A stretch of 64,000 nt of DNA, taken from contig NZ_JAZDRJ010000009.1 of NCBI RefSeq assembly GCF_047501535.1, positions 113,320 to 177,319 of the forward strand. Direction: 5' to 3'. Below the pieces are notes generated by a model. It was not told the origin of the DNA. It searched no databases and saw nothing but the letters and a program-made list of their open reading frames with translations. Each line of letters opens with the position of its first letter. Position 1 is the first letter of the stretch. Of the stretch, positions 15,440 to 25,800 are shown piece by piece. The position numbers were made by a program, and so were the translations under genes. The stretch is from Yanghanlia sp047501535. GTDB taxonomy: Bacteria > Pseudomonadota > Gammaproteobacteria > Burkholderiales > Burkholderiaceae_B.

Positions 15440-17335
15440 AGGAGCAGCCGCTTCCACGCGATTGCGGCCATTCTGTTTGGCGCTGTAAAGTGCTTGGTCT
15501 GCGCGTTTGCTCAGGCTTTCAAAGGTTTCGTCCGGCCCCAGCGTCGCAACACCCATAGAGGCCGTTAGGTGGAACTCAGCACCGTCTTCGAGGGGGATGG
15601 GGGTGTTCTGAATCGTGACGCGCAGCCGTTGTGCTACTAGCATGGCGTGCTCCAACGAGGTGGCGGGCAATAGAATGGCAAACTCTTCCCCACCGACCCG
15701 CGCGGGAATGTCCTGCTCCCGGCATGCTTCGCTCATTTTCCGGGCAGAGATCTGCAAAGCTAGGTCTCCCGCCTGGTGTCCGTATGTATCATTGACCCGT
15801 TTGAAATGGTCGAGGTCGAATGCGATCAAGGACAAGGCTTGCGTGTTATGGCGAGACTGTATTATTTGGCCGGCCGCCGCCTCCTTGAAGTAGCGGTGAT
15901 TGAAAATGCCCGTCAGCCCGTCGCGTTCGGCCAAGTTGCGCAGCTTTTCGTTCAGGCTGATATGGGCTGAAATATCATGGCCAATGGCGATGATATTGTT
16001 CACGGCTTGGTTTGGGGTGATGACGGGGCACAAGGTCCATTCTATGTGCGGGGTGCCGTTGGGTGTCAGGCATCTTGTACGCAACTGCTGCTCGGCAGCG
16101 TGTTTTAAAGTCGCACACACGCTTTGTTGTGCCGTTTTGGTGTCTTCTTGCGCCATCAGGCTGGAAAAGCTTAGCTTGCTGATATCAGCACCAGCGATGT
16201 CGAACAAATTACAAAACGCAGGGTTGGCATAAGATAGTTTGCCGTTGGAGTCGAGCCGAATAATGCACGTAGTGGTGCGTTCGACAATGATCCGGTAATC
16301 CTGTTCTTGTGCCTGCAAACGTCGTTGGTCGTGCCGGATACGGCGGACATAGTCGCGCCGCCGCATGGCATATCCAAGACGTCGCTTTTGGATAAACAGC
16401 AGCCCGGCTGATGTGATGACAATAAACAGCAACAACAGGCCGCCTTGGACATAGGCGAAACGGCGCCATTCAGCCAGGATCGAGTGGAAGTCGCGGCCGG
16501 TCACCACTTGTAGCGGCAAGGGGGCCATGGACGAATAGCCTGCAATGGCGCTGGCCGCTGTCAGTTGGGGGGAGTCAGCGCCTTCAAGCAGCATGAATCT
16601 AGACTCATTGGTCGAAAGCGGTGGCGGCAGGGGGAGGGGTTCGAGATTGTCGCCCACCATGGCCAGAGGGTCATGGCGTTGTACCGCCGCACCGCCACCC
16701 CCAACGCGAATGGCGGCACGGCTGTCCTTATGGCGCAGGGCTGCCCACATATCGGGGGCATACAGCGTGGATTGCATCAAGCCTTTTATATAGTCCGGGT
16801 TAACCGTGGCGGCAACAACTCCGACGAAGCGCCCGCTTCTATCATGAATGGCCTTGCTGAAGGAGATCGTTAAATCTCCGCTAACGTTGATATAAGGGGT
16901 CGATACATACAGCCGCAAGGGCTGAGGGTCGGCAAGGACGTTGCGAAAATAGGGGCGGCCGCTAAAGTTGCCCTGGTTGCTGGAGTCGCGTGTGCCGATG
17001 ACTTGTATGCCATTTGCATCGAGGATGCTGATGGAGCGGATCAGAGGCATGGCATTGACCAGGGATTGCATGTGGTCACGCTGCTGCTCCAGATCAGTGA
17101 AATATTGCATGGCAAGAATTTCTTCAAGCACTCGGTCCACGCTCGTGACGTGTATTTCGATATTCGCCGATACGATTTGGGCTTGCGTGACTAGACTCTG
17201 GCTTTCAGTGCTGCGTTCCTGGCGGTAATCCATAAAGATGGATAGCGCGACCATACCACTGAGTACAAGTAAAAAAGCCGTTAATGCCAAGCGTTGTAAG
17301 CGGGCTTGCCTAGCAAGCAGGGTAGCTGTCTGCAT
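15434..17335 (-). CDS. Membrane diguanylate cyclase, Cache-PAS-GGDEF
   Basis: A 633-residue protein with helix one (about 15-33), a periplasmic double-Cache-like sensor (about 45-290, with GRPYFRNVLADPQPLRLYVS and the ISFSKAIHDRSGRFVGVV repeat), helix two (about 297-317), a PAS domain (about 345-465) and a GGDEF domain (about 475-630). The active-site motif is GGEEF at 548-552 with inhibition site REQD at 539-542, so it should be an active, feedback-inhibited cyclic di-GMP synthase. Its architecture is close to, but not the same as, the cyclase at 10051. It converges on the GNAT gene with six bases of overlap. Confidence 0.92.
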   Translation of the reverse strand: MQTATLLARQARLQRLALTAFLLVLSGMVALSIFMDYRQERSTESQSLVTQAQIVSANIEIHVTSVDRVLEEILAMQYFTDLEQQRDHMQSLVNAMPLIRSISILDANGIQVIGTRDSSNQGNFSGRPYFRNVLADPQPLRLYVSTPYINVSGDLTISFSKAIHDRSGRFVGVVAATVNPDYIKGLMQSTLYAPDMWAALRHKDSRAAIRVGGGGAAVQRHDPLAMVGDNLEPLPLPPPLSTNESRFMLLEGADSPQLTAASAIAGYSSMAPLPLQVVTGRDFHSILAEWRRFAYVQGGLLLLFIVITSAGLLFIQKRRLGYAMRRRDYVRRIRHDQRRLQAQEQDYRIIVERTTTCIIRLDSNGKLSYANPAFCNLFDIAGADISKLSFSSLMAQEDTKTAQQSVCATLKHAAEQQLRTRCLTPNGTPHIEWTLCPVITPNQAVNNIIAIGHDISAHISLNEKLRNLAERDGLTGIFNHRYFKEAAAGQIIQSRHNTQALSLIAFDLDHFKRVNDTYGHQAGDLALQISARKMSEACREQDIPARVGGEEFAILLPATSLEHAMLVAQRLRVTIQNTPIPLEDGAEFHLTASMGVATLGPDETFESLSKRADQALYSAKQNGRNRVEAAAPL

Positions 17336-17427
17336 GGGGGAAAGCCGACCTGCCTGCTAAGTTGGCATGGTCGATGAATATTTAATTAGAGATTTCTAAT
17401 AATAACATTATGTAATAATTAGATACT

Positions 17428-18555
17428 TTATGTCATACGAGCCAAGGTGTGACGGAAGCGTCTGAGCGAGTAGGTAAAGAGCACCGCGCCAATCAGGAAC
17501 AAGGCCAGAAACGAGGGCCAGACTGTTTCCAGCCCAGCACCGCGATAGAGCACGGCTTGGCTTAAGCTGACGAAATGGGTGGTCGGCGCCGCAAGCATAA
17601 TGGTCTGAACCAGTTCCGGCATGCTTTCGCGCGGGGTCGAGCCGCCGGAAAGCAATTGCAGCGGCAGCAGCGTAAGAACCAGCAGCAGCCCAAATTGCGG
17701 CATGCTGCGGGCCACCGTGGCCAGGAAGATGCCCATGGATGTGGTGGCGAATAGGGAAAGCCCCACTCCTATAAAAAACAGCAGTAGCGACCCTTCTATG
17801 GGCACGCCCAAAGCGCCACGCACGACCAGCGTCATGGAAACCGTGGTGGCGATCAGCACCACCAGCCCCATCGACCAGACTTTGGCAATCATGATTTCGG
17901 TGGGGGTGACGGGCATGACCAGCAGGTGCTCGATAGTGCCGTGTTCGCGCTCTCGTATCAGTGCGGCCCCCGTCAGAATAATAGACAGCATCGTAATGGA
18001 GTTGACGATTTCCATGACGCTGCCGAACCAGGCGGGCTCCAGGGTTGGGTTGAAGCGCATACGCAAGGCTAGATCGACAGGAGGCGTTTGCGCGGCCCGG
18101 TGGCTGGCCACGAATTCACGCACTTCATCAGTGACGATTTTTTGAATGTATCCGCTGCCGGTAAAGGCTTGCGACATACGCGTGGCGTCGACATTCAACT
18201 GAAGTGACGGGGTGTCGCCAGCCAATGTGTCGCGTTGGAAACCAGACGGGATGGTGAGTGCGAAAGTGTATTCGCCTGCGTCCATGCCAGGGTCAATGTC
18301 CGCATGAGTGACCATGACTGGCGGTAAGAAGTGCGGCGGGTAGAAGGCGGATGTGACGCGAGTGGAAAGAGGAGATCGGTCTTCGTCCACGATCGCGATC
18401 ACTGAGTTATGCAGCGTTTCAGGTATGGCGGTGGCGGCCGTATACAGCGCGACGGTGAACAGGTAGACAATCAGGATCAGCATCACGGGTTCTCGCCACA
18501 AGCTCCACAATTCCTTGACGCCCAGATTCCATATATTCAGTAGGTGCCGTTTCAT
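17428..18555 (-). CDS. yhhJ: ABC-2 type permease (YhhJ-like)
   Basis: A 375-residue ABC-2 family membrane subunit: one N-terminal helix (about 22-42), a large periplasmic domain, then five helices in the C-terminal half. The conserved loop REREHGTIEHLLVMPVTPTEI near residues 200-220 is the coupling-helix signature of this family. It begins one base after the stop of the RbbA-like gene, matching the YhiI-RbbA-YhhJ order of enteric bacteria. It probably forms a drug or lipid exporter with RbbA and the adaptor. Confidence 0.88.
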   Translation of the reverse strand: MKRHLLNIWNLGVKELWSLWREPVMLILIVYLFTVALYTAATAIPETLHNSVIAIVDEDRSPLSTRVTSAFYPPHFLPPVMVTHADIDPGMDAGEYTFALTIPSGFQRDTLAGDTPSLQLNVDATRMSQAFTGSGYIQKIVTDEVREFVASHRAAQTPPVDLALRMRFNPTLEPAWFGSVMEIVNSITMLSIILTGAALIREREHGTIEHLLVMPVTPTEIMIAKVWSMGLVVLIATTVSMTLVVRGALGVPIEGSLLLFFIGVGLSLFATTSMGIFLATVARSMPQFGLLLVLTLLPLQLLSGGSTPRESMPELVQTIMLAAPTTHFVSLSQAVLYRGAGLETVWPSFLALFLIGAVLFTYSLRRFRHTLARMT

Positions 18556-18556
18556 C

Positions 18557-21340
18557 TCAGGCCTCCTGCTTTTTCAGCATCAGTATCGCCAGGCCCAGGA
18601 TGACCGGCACAGCGATGATCAGCGGCCAGAAGTAGTCATGCAGTTCAGCCATGCCTAGCGCCTTGTTGAACACCCCGCGGCTAATCACGAACATATGGGT
18701 GGAAGGGTAGATTTCGCCAATCAAGCGGGCCCCGCCTTCCATGGCCGACACCGGGTTCATCAGCCCCGAATACTGTACGGCGGGTAGGAGCGTGCCTATC
18801 ATGGTGAGAAAGAGTGCGGCAATCTGGCTGCGGGTCAGGGCGGAAAACAGCAGCCCAATCCCGGTGGAGCACACAACGTAAATAAAGGTTGCGGCGGTGA
18901 GCACAAGAAAACTGCCCGTCATGGGCACATCAAACAGGGTGACGGCCAACAGACACATGGCCAGATAGTTCACCATGGCAAGGCCGACGTAGGGAATCTG
19001 CTTGCCGATCAGAAACTCAGTTCGGGTTACAGGGGTTACGTACAGATTAGTGATAGAGCCCAACTCTTTTTCCCGCACGACCGAAAGCGCTGCGAGCATG
19101 GCAGGCAGCATCATCAACAACAAGGGGATGACCGCCGGCACCATGGCGGGCAGGCTGCGTACGTCGGGGTTGTAGCGGAAGCGGGTTTCAACATTGGGGG
19201 CGATGCTGGCGCCCACAATTTGAGGGAAGGTTTCTGCCAGCCAGTGGGTATGAATGCCTTCCACATAGCCGCGCAGCGTTTCCGCGCGCGAAGGCATGGC
19301 CCCATCCACCCACGCGCCAATCTGTGTGGGCGTGCCGCGTTTGATGTCCCGCCCAAAGCCCGGCGGTATTTCTATAGCCAGAGAAATTTCGCCACTGCGC
19401 ATGCGGCGGTCCAGGTCGGCGTAGTCGGTAATGGGGGGCTTTTCCGTAAAGTAGCGTGAACCCGATAAACTGAGTGAATAACTGTGGCTGAGCGTGGTTT
19501 GGTCGCGGTCCAGCACTGCAAAGCTCAGGTCTTCGACATCCAGGCTGATACCGAAGCCAATTACCAGCATCAAAATCAAAGAACCCGCCAGAGCCAGCGT
19601 GGCTCGAATAGGGTCGCGGCGCAGCTCCAGCGACTCGCGCCAACAGTAGCTCAACAGCCGCCCCAAACTGAACGAGGGCGACTTAATGGGGTCTGTCCCG
19701 GTTTTGGTTTCCAAAACCGGGACAGACCCCGTTGGTGCGTCGCTTTCGCTGGCTTCAAGCAGGTAGCCGATAAAGGCGTCTTCCAGGTTGCGGGCGCCGC
19801 GTTTTTCCACCAAGGCTGCGGGGCGGTCGCTGTCGAGCACCTTGCCTGCGTGCATCATGGACATGCGGTCACAGCGTTCCGCTTCATTCATGAAGTGGGT
19901 GGAAATGAAAATGGTGACTTGGTCGCGCCGCGACAATTCCACCAGGTGGCGCCAGAAAGCGTCGCGGGCAACGGGGTCAACGCCTGAGGTGGGTTCATCC
20001 AGAATGAGGATTTCTGGCTTGTGCACCATGGCCACGGCCAGTGAAAGCCGCTGCCGTATGCCAAGGGGCAGTTTGGCAGGCAACTCGTCGCGTACATCGA
20101 GCAGGCCGAAGCGTTCCAACATGGTTTCAATGCGTTCGGCGCGGTGTTCCTGCGGTACGTGGAACAGGCGGGCATGCAGCAGCAGGTTCTGGTGAACCGT
20201 GAGCTCTCCATATAAAGAGAACGACTGCGACATATAGCCGACTCGGGCGCGGGTGGCCATGTCGTTTGGGTCCACTTCGCGGCCAAACAGCCAGGCCCGG
20301 CCTTCGGACGCGGGTAACAGGCCCGTTAGCATCTTCATGGTCGTGGTTTTGCCGCAGCCATTGGAGCCCAGAAAACCAAAGATCTCGCCGCGCCGGATGC
20401 GAAAGCTCACGTTATCCACGGCCACGAAGTCGCCAAAGCGCATTGTCAGGCCTTCGGCTTCAATGGCGATTTCGGCGTCGCTGTCGTCGACCAGCGGGGG
20501 AATCTCCACCGCACGGTGGCCGCGTTTTTGCTCTTCGGGCAGCAGGGCGATGAAGGCTTCTTCCAAAGAAGTGCTGGATGTGCGTTCCAACAGTTCCTGC
20601 GGGCTGCCGGTTGCCAAAACACGCCCTGCATCCATCGCAACCAGATGATCAAAACGCTGGGCCTCGTCCATATAGGCCGTGGCCACCAGCACACTCATGC
20701 CTTCGCGCTCACCGCGAATCCGGGCGATTAAATCCCAGAACTGGGCGCGGGCCAAAGGGTCAACCCCTGTGGTGGGTTCATCCAGTATCAGTAAATCAGG
20801 GTCGTGAATCAGGGCGCAGCATAGCCCCAGCTTCTGCTTCATACCCCCGGATAGCTTCCCCGCCGGGCGGGCAAGAAAGGGGTAAAGGTCGGTGCTGCGG
20901 GTCAGGGAGTCAATGCGGCGGCGCCGTTCCTGCGCATCGTGGCCGAACAGGCGCCCAAAGAATTGCAGGTTTTCTTCTATGGATAGGGTGGGGTAGAGAT
21001 TCTTCCCTAAACCTTGTGGCATGTAGGCAATGCGCAGGCAGTTGGCGTTGCGCTCGCGCTTGCGCGACATGTCTCCACCCAGCACATGTATGCTGCCCTC
21101 CTGAATACGGCGAGCACCGGCAATCAAAGCCAGCAGGCTGGATTTACCCACCCCGTCGGGGCCGATCAGGCCGGTGGTGCAGCCCGCAGGAATGTCTAGT
21201 GATACGCCATCCAGTGCTACGGTTTTGCCATAGTGCAGACTGACGTCACGTAGTGTCGCCACAGACCCTGGAGAGGCTGAAGTCGGCCTGTGGGACGTGT
21301 GGTCTCCCGGACTGCTCATCGCTTGAGTTCCGTCGTTCAA
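18557..21340 (-). CDS. rbbA: RbbA-like fused ABC transporter (ATPase-ATPase-permease)
   Basis: A 927-residue protein. NBD1 (about 28-265) has Walker A GPDGVGKS at 60-67, signature LSGGMKQKLG and LLILDEPTTGVDP. NBD2 (about 290-515) has GSNGCGKT, a degenerate signature (LPLGIRQRLS) and ILILDEPTSGVDP. An ABC-2 permease domain follows (about 565-925). This matches E. coli RbbA (YhiH, about 911 residues), called ribosome-associated ATPase but with the architecture of an exporter. Between NBD2 and the membrane domain the gene contains a perfect 20-bp palindrome (19688-19730), read as TGSVPVLETKTGTDP. It is the middle gene of a three-gene operon. Confidence 0.92.
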   Translation of the reverse strand: MNDGTQAMSSPGDHTSHRPTSASPGSVATLRDVSLHYGKTVALDGVSLDIPAGCTTGLIGPDGVGKSSLLALIAGARRIQEGSIHVLGGDMSRKRERNANCLRIAYMPQGLGKNLYPTLSIEENLQFFGRLFGHDAQERRRRIDSLTRSTDLYPFLARPAGKLSGGMKQKLGLCCALIHDPDLLILDEPTTGVDPLARAQFWDLIARIRGEREGMSVLVATAYMDEAQRFDHLVAMDAGRVLATGSPQELLERTSSTSLEEAFIALLPEEQKRGHRAVEIPPLVDDSDAEIAIEAEGLTMRFGDFVAVDNVSFRIRRGEIFGFLGSNGCGKTTTMKMLTGLLPASEGRAWLFGREVDPNDMATRARVGYMSQSFSLYGELTVHQNLLLHARLFHVPQEHRAERIETMLERFGLLDVRDELPAKLPLGIRQRLSLAVAMVHKPEILILDEPTSGVDPVARDAFWRHLVELSRRDQVTIFISTHFMNEAERCDRMSMMHAGKVLDSDRPAALVEKRGARNLEDAFIGYLLEASESDAPTGSVPVLETKTGTDPIKSPSFSLGRLLSYCWRESLELRRDPIRATLALAGSLILMLVIGFGISLDVEDLSFAVLDRDQTTLSHSYSLSLSGSRYFTEKPPITDYADLDRRMRSGEISLAIEIPPGFGRDIKRGTPTQIGAWVDGAMPSRAETLRGYVEGIHTHWLAETFPQIVGASIAPNVETRFRYNPDVRSLPAMVPAVIPLLLMMLPAMLAALSVVREKELGSITNLYVTPVTRTEFLIGKQIPYVGLAMVNYLAMCLLAVTLFDVPMTGSFLVLTAATFIYVVCSTGIGLLFSALTRSQIAALFLTMIGTLLPAVQYSGLMNPVSAMEGGARLIGEIYPSTHMFVISRGVFNKALGMAELHDYFWPLIIAVPVILGLAILMLKKQEA
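19688..19730. repeat. Perfect palindrome (REP-like) inside rbbA coding sequence
   Basis: Arms 19688-19707 and 19711-19730 are perfect complements (20 of 20) around a 3-base loop. The core GGGTCTGTCCC is a motif that recurs in REP-type repeats in proteobacteria (from memory). It falls in the linker between NBD2 and the permease domain and stays in frame. Confidence 0.85.
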
Positions 21341-21358
21341 AGGTCCGCCCCCTTACCC

Positions 21359-22438
21359 TTATTGCCCGATGTTCGGGGTCAGTTCCTCGGGCCAATCGGC
21401 CGTGTCATCCACTTTGACCCAGGTGATGCCGGGCAAACCGGTTTTGACGTATTCCAAATATTGCTCAAGCAAGGTGGGGGGAATGCGTGCACGCACACGG
21501 AACATCAGCTTTTGCCGCTCCGTAGCCGTTTCCACGGTTTTTGGGGTGAACTGCGCCGTGCTGGCAACAAAGCTGATTTCCGCTGGGATCACAAACTGTG
21601 GTGCAGTATCGAGAATGATGCGCGCCTCGCCGCCCAGCGCCAGGCGGCCCGCTTGTACTTCGGGCAGGAAAAACGTCATATAGACATCGGATAGATCCAC
21701 CAGATTCAGCACTTTGCCCCCAGGGGCCAGCACCTCGCCCGCTTGAGCAATCAAAAACTGTACCCGTCCTGTTCGTGGTGCCCGCAAAATAGAGTCGGCA
21801 ATATCGGCCTCAACGCGGGCCACCGTCGCCGCGGCTGCGCGTGCGCGGGATTCCGCGCCAATATGCTGGGCCTCGGCGGCCTGCACTGCCGCTTCGGCAG
21901 CAACAACCTGGGCACGGGCAGCCGTCAGGGCGGCTTCTGCACCCAAGGCACCTGTACGGTCGTCATCTAATTGCTGGCGGGAAGTAGCCCCCTGGCCCGC
22001 CAGAGACTGCGAACGCTTCAGGCGCTGATTGGCAGCATCCAGCTCAGCCTGGCGCTGCATGACAAGGGCTTGCGCTGCCGCCACATCGCTTTGGCGCAGA
22101 GCGATCTGTGCCTTGGCCGCCGCCACGGCATGCTCTGCTTCTTGGCGAGACGCCTCCGCCTCTGCCAATTGGGCTTCCAGCGTCGTGACCTGCATCCGGG
22201 CCAGCGCCTGCCCCTCTTGTACGAAATCGCCTTCTTTTACAAGGATTTCTTCAATACGGCCTGCCAACTTGGTGGCTACATCGACTTCGGTAGCTTCGAT
22301 TCGCCCGTTACCACTGGCAAAACCCGGCCCGGGGCCGTTTTCTTGTATGCCCTGCCAGCCGTACCAGCCCAGCAGAGCCAGCGCCAACAGCGCGATAACA
22401 ATCAAATAAACCTTGGATTTCTTATGCTTCGTGGCCAT
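21359..22438 (-). CDS. HlyD/YhiI-family membrane fusion protein
   Basis: From ATG at 22438 (359 residues) the protein has a signal anchor (VYLIVIALLALALLGWYGW, about residues 10-28), a lipoyl half (NGRIEATEVDVATKLAGRIE), a long coiled coil (about 75-205, Ala/Gln/Glu-rich), the second lipoyl half (LRAPRTGRVQFLIAQAGE) and a beta-barrel. It would bridge the RbbA/YhhJ inner-membrane pump to an outer-membrane channel. An in-frame upstream start at 22555 would place 39 residues before the anchor and is rejected. Spacing to rbbA is 18 bp, so they form one operon. Confidence 0.9.
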   Translation of the reverse strand: MATKHKKSKVYLIVIALLALALLGWYGWQGIQENGPGPGFASGNGRIEATEVDVATKLAGRIEEILVKEGDFVQEGQALARMQVTTLEAQLAEAEASRQEAEHAVAAAKAQIALRQSDVAAAQALVMQRQAELDAANQRLKRSQSLAGQGATSRQQLDDDRTGALGAEAALTAARAQVVAAEAAVQAAEAQHIGAESRARAAAATVARVEADIADSILRAPRTGRVQFLIAQAGEVLAPGGKVLNLVDLSDVYMTFFLPEVQAGRLALGGEARIILDTAPQFVIPAEISFVASTAQFTPKTVETATERQKLMFRVRARIPPTLLEQYLEYVKTGLPGITWVKVDDTADWPEELTPNIGQ

Positions 22439-22816
22439 GCGACTGCCTTGGAAATTGGAACGAGGATGAAGCGCAGCCCCTGCGCCTCGCGGCTTCCAGT
22501 ATATCCGCAGGACGTTACAGAGTAGGAGGGCGTACTGCCCCAAGGAAATGCGCAAACGGCAGCGGAACGGGCGACTGACTTTTTATCAAAAAGTAAAAAT
22601 ATGTTCTTAATTAACAATTGTTTATTGTCGAAAAAGAGTGATAAACAGTTGGTTGATGTATCATTTCATCAAAAAATCCATAATTTCAGTATGGTTTTTG
22701 TCTGGCCCGCGCGCGCCTGTTCCATTCTTCCAGGGAAAACCCAGTGGGAATGGCGTTGTCAGGTGTTTTTGTCGCTCTCGGTGCCTCTATTGAATCGTTA
22801 TATCGTTGAGACCCTT
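22439..22816. promoter_or_regulatory. Divergent promoter region of the giant-protein operon
   Basis: This 378-bp region separates the yhiI-like gene from the giant gene. Bases 22575-22690 are strikingly AT-rich compared with both neighbours. A perfect inverted repeat, TTGATG at 22653-22658 and CATCAA at 22667-22672 with 8 bases between, could be a regulator site. An open frame crosses it from 22601 but has no protein-like features. Confidence 0.5.
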
Positions 22817-25800
22817 ATGACTCTCCGCCATCGCCGCCGCCCCTCAGCTCCCGTTACCGCCACGCGTTCCGCCCCTCAGGGGGCCACGGCCATCAATCCG
22901 GCCGCCAAGGCCGCCGCCTTCGCGCCGCGCCTGTCGCGCCTGGCGCTGGAAACCCGGATTCTGTTCGATGGCGCCGCAGCCGTCGCCGCTGACGGCGCAG
23001 GCGAAGACCCCTTCTTCGACGCCCAACCGCAATCGCAGCAGGATGACGACAAGCAGCAGGACAACCCGCTGTTTGATCAGGGCGGCGATTATGTGATGGC
23101 GGATGGGGAGGGGCAGGCCGGGCTGAATGGGCAGGAGGATGACAATATCATCGAAGATCCACTGGATGCGGGAGATAGCGACGCATCGGGTGATGTGGTG
23201 GCCGCAGGTGATGGTGTTGGCGCGCCCGAGGCTCCGGTGGGGGAGGCGCTGAAGGAAGAGGGTGAAGGTGGCGACCTCAATGGAGGCTTCCAGCCTTTTT
23301 CTATGACGCCAATGAGTACGGGCGACGTCAATATCACGGTGACATTGGCAAATGAGGATCCGCTCCAAGTCTCGGAACCCAGTGACCTTAATGAGGAAGG
23401 TGCGCATGTCGTCGACTTGACCGGTTGGGTTTTGAGTGGTGACGACGGTACCTACACTGTTACGGTAAAGGTGCAAGAAGAGTCCGGCATTACCGGGCCG
23501 TCGGGCAGCATCATAGAGGAATCTGGTTTTACAGGCACCTTTACAGGCACTAAAGCTGAAATTCAAAGTTGGTTGAATAGCTTGAGCTTCCAGGCCAATG
23601 ACATAGAGCTTGGCAGTGCCGCGCGCACCGTGACAATTGCAGTGATGGCAGGTGAGCAAGAGCTCGCCACTCGCGAGGTTGTTATCACTCCTAGCAACGA
23701 CCCAGTCAAGGTGGTGCGCAACCCCGAAGATGAGGGCGTTACGTTAACGATCAATGAAGGTCGTGATGAAAATGGCAACTTCACTGCTCCACAGGTATTG
23801 AAGTGGGAAATCAACGACCCTGAGGTTGAAGCCGGGGCGCAGATAGCAGAACAGATTGTTTACAACTTGCAAGAGGCCCCCGAACACGGATATTTAACAT
23901 TGAATGGTGGGCGCCTGGGGGTAGGCTCAATCTTCACTCACGAAGATGTGGAGAGCGGGCGCGTTAAGTACGTTCATGAAAAAACCGGTGCGGATCAGAA
24001 CACACCCGACACATTCAAGCTACGCGTAAATGATGGCGCTACACCAATCGGTGACTCGGATGTCGTTGAATTTACCCTGGAATTCACGCCTATTAATCAG
24101 CTCCCCACAGTATCGGGCGGCGGCGTGGTTTATGAACACCAACCCACCAATGCGAAAGATACCGGCAGCGTAGGGTCGTATATCCAAGGGAATACAGGTG
24201 GCGATCCAGGTGATGATCTGAATGATGCGCTTGTACAGCTTACGAGTTTGAGTGAGGACGATAAGGGTGGGACATTATGGTTTACTGGTACTGCCCTTAT
24301 AGATGGTGATGAGCAATACATTGATCGTGCCCTTACAGCAAGCGACCTGAGCGGTGCCGGCTTCTTCTTCAAATATGCAAGCCGTGAAGGGTTGCGTTAT
24401 GAGCACGATGGTAGGGAAGGTGATCATTCAGATTCATTCAAAGTAAAAATCTTTGACGGCGGTGGCGAGGGTGATAGCAGTGAGGAAGCCACTATTACTC
24501 TGGAAATCCGTCCTATTGATGATGACCCGGTATTGGGCTACGAGGACGGGAATGGAGTCATCCAAGAGCCTACCCTTGAAGCAACAGTGCTAGCAGGCGA
24601 AGTAGGGGACCCTGTTGACACCAACGCCGTCACATTGACCAAGGAAGTGATCAGTGCCACTGACGTTGACACACCGCCTGAGCGCCTGAGTTTCGTGGTG
24701 GATTACAGCGCTAGCGATATGGAGCATGGTCAGTTGCAGTTGAAGGTGGGGGGCACGTGGTGGAACCTGCCTAGCGGCAGCTCCTTCACCATGAGGGATG
24801 TGGAAGAAGGTAATGTGCGCTATGTGCAATATGACAGTGCTGATGATGCTGCAGAAACAGATACCTTCTTCTTCCGTGTTATCGATAACACCACGGCGAT
24901 GCGTTGGGATAATAACGGCGACCCTTATGACCGCATAGGCGGTATTTATGTTGACCCTGAAATTCAGGGTTCAGAGCTTGATCGTCATGAATTCGTAATT
25001 AATCTGAAAGAATTTACCGGGACGGGTACTGGTGCTGAGCCTCTGAAGAATCTTAATCGCGATGCCACCGAGGAAGCCCTGAATGCAGGTAAGCCTACTG
25101 TTGAAGTGTCAACAACGGTGGCGGGCGAAGTCAAGGAAGGCGAGAGTATTCAGATATGGGGCAGCAAGTCAGATGATGAAGCCGAGGAACGCCCGTATAT
25201 CAGCTATGAAATCACCGGAATCGAAAAGGACCAGATTACCTATACCTTTATGGGTTTTGATGCCGATAAAGGCCACCCCGACGCAGGTTATCTGACGAAG
25301 GGTAGTGTAACACTTAACAAATACGACACCTTCACACAAGCAGATCTGGATGCTGGTTTAATAAGGTTCGTGCATCATGGCGGCGAGAAATTCTTTACTA
25401 GTGCCTTGTTTAACGTATCAGCTGGCACTACGGAGCTGGTGAATGATGAGATTGTTCAGCAAGTATGGAATCAAAAGCTGGACTTCTACATAACACCTGT
25501 GAATGATGCGCCGGTAGTAACTGGTTCCGACAGCCAGGTGATCAAAGAAGGCGAAACAGTCTACATCACTCCGGATATTCTTAACGTATCAGACCCTGAT
25601 GATGATACCAGTCTGGTACCTGATTATACCGCTCCTGATATAGATAGTAATGAAACTATCGACGAAAGCCACAACTATGCTGTTGATCACGATGACTCGA
25701 AACCCTTGACATTCAAAGTGCAAGACTTGCCGGAAAACGGCGGAGTACTTGAGTATTGGAATGGTTCTGGCTGGGTACCAGTAACAGCGGAAACGGTTCT

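Noticed and set aside
19701..19720. Palindrome in rbbA as a transcription terminator
   Set aside because: No U run follows on either strand, and it lies in the middle of an intact long reading frame.
22601..22816. Possible 72-residue N-terminal extension of the giant protein
   Set aside because: It lies in AT-rich promoter-like DNA, has no signal or family features, and would move the LEPR-type motif away from the N terminus.
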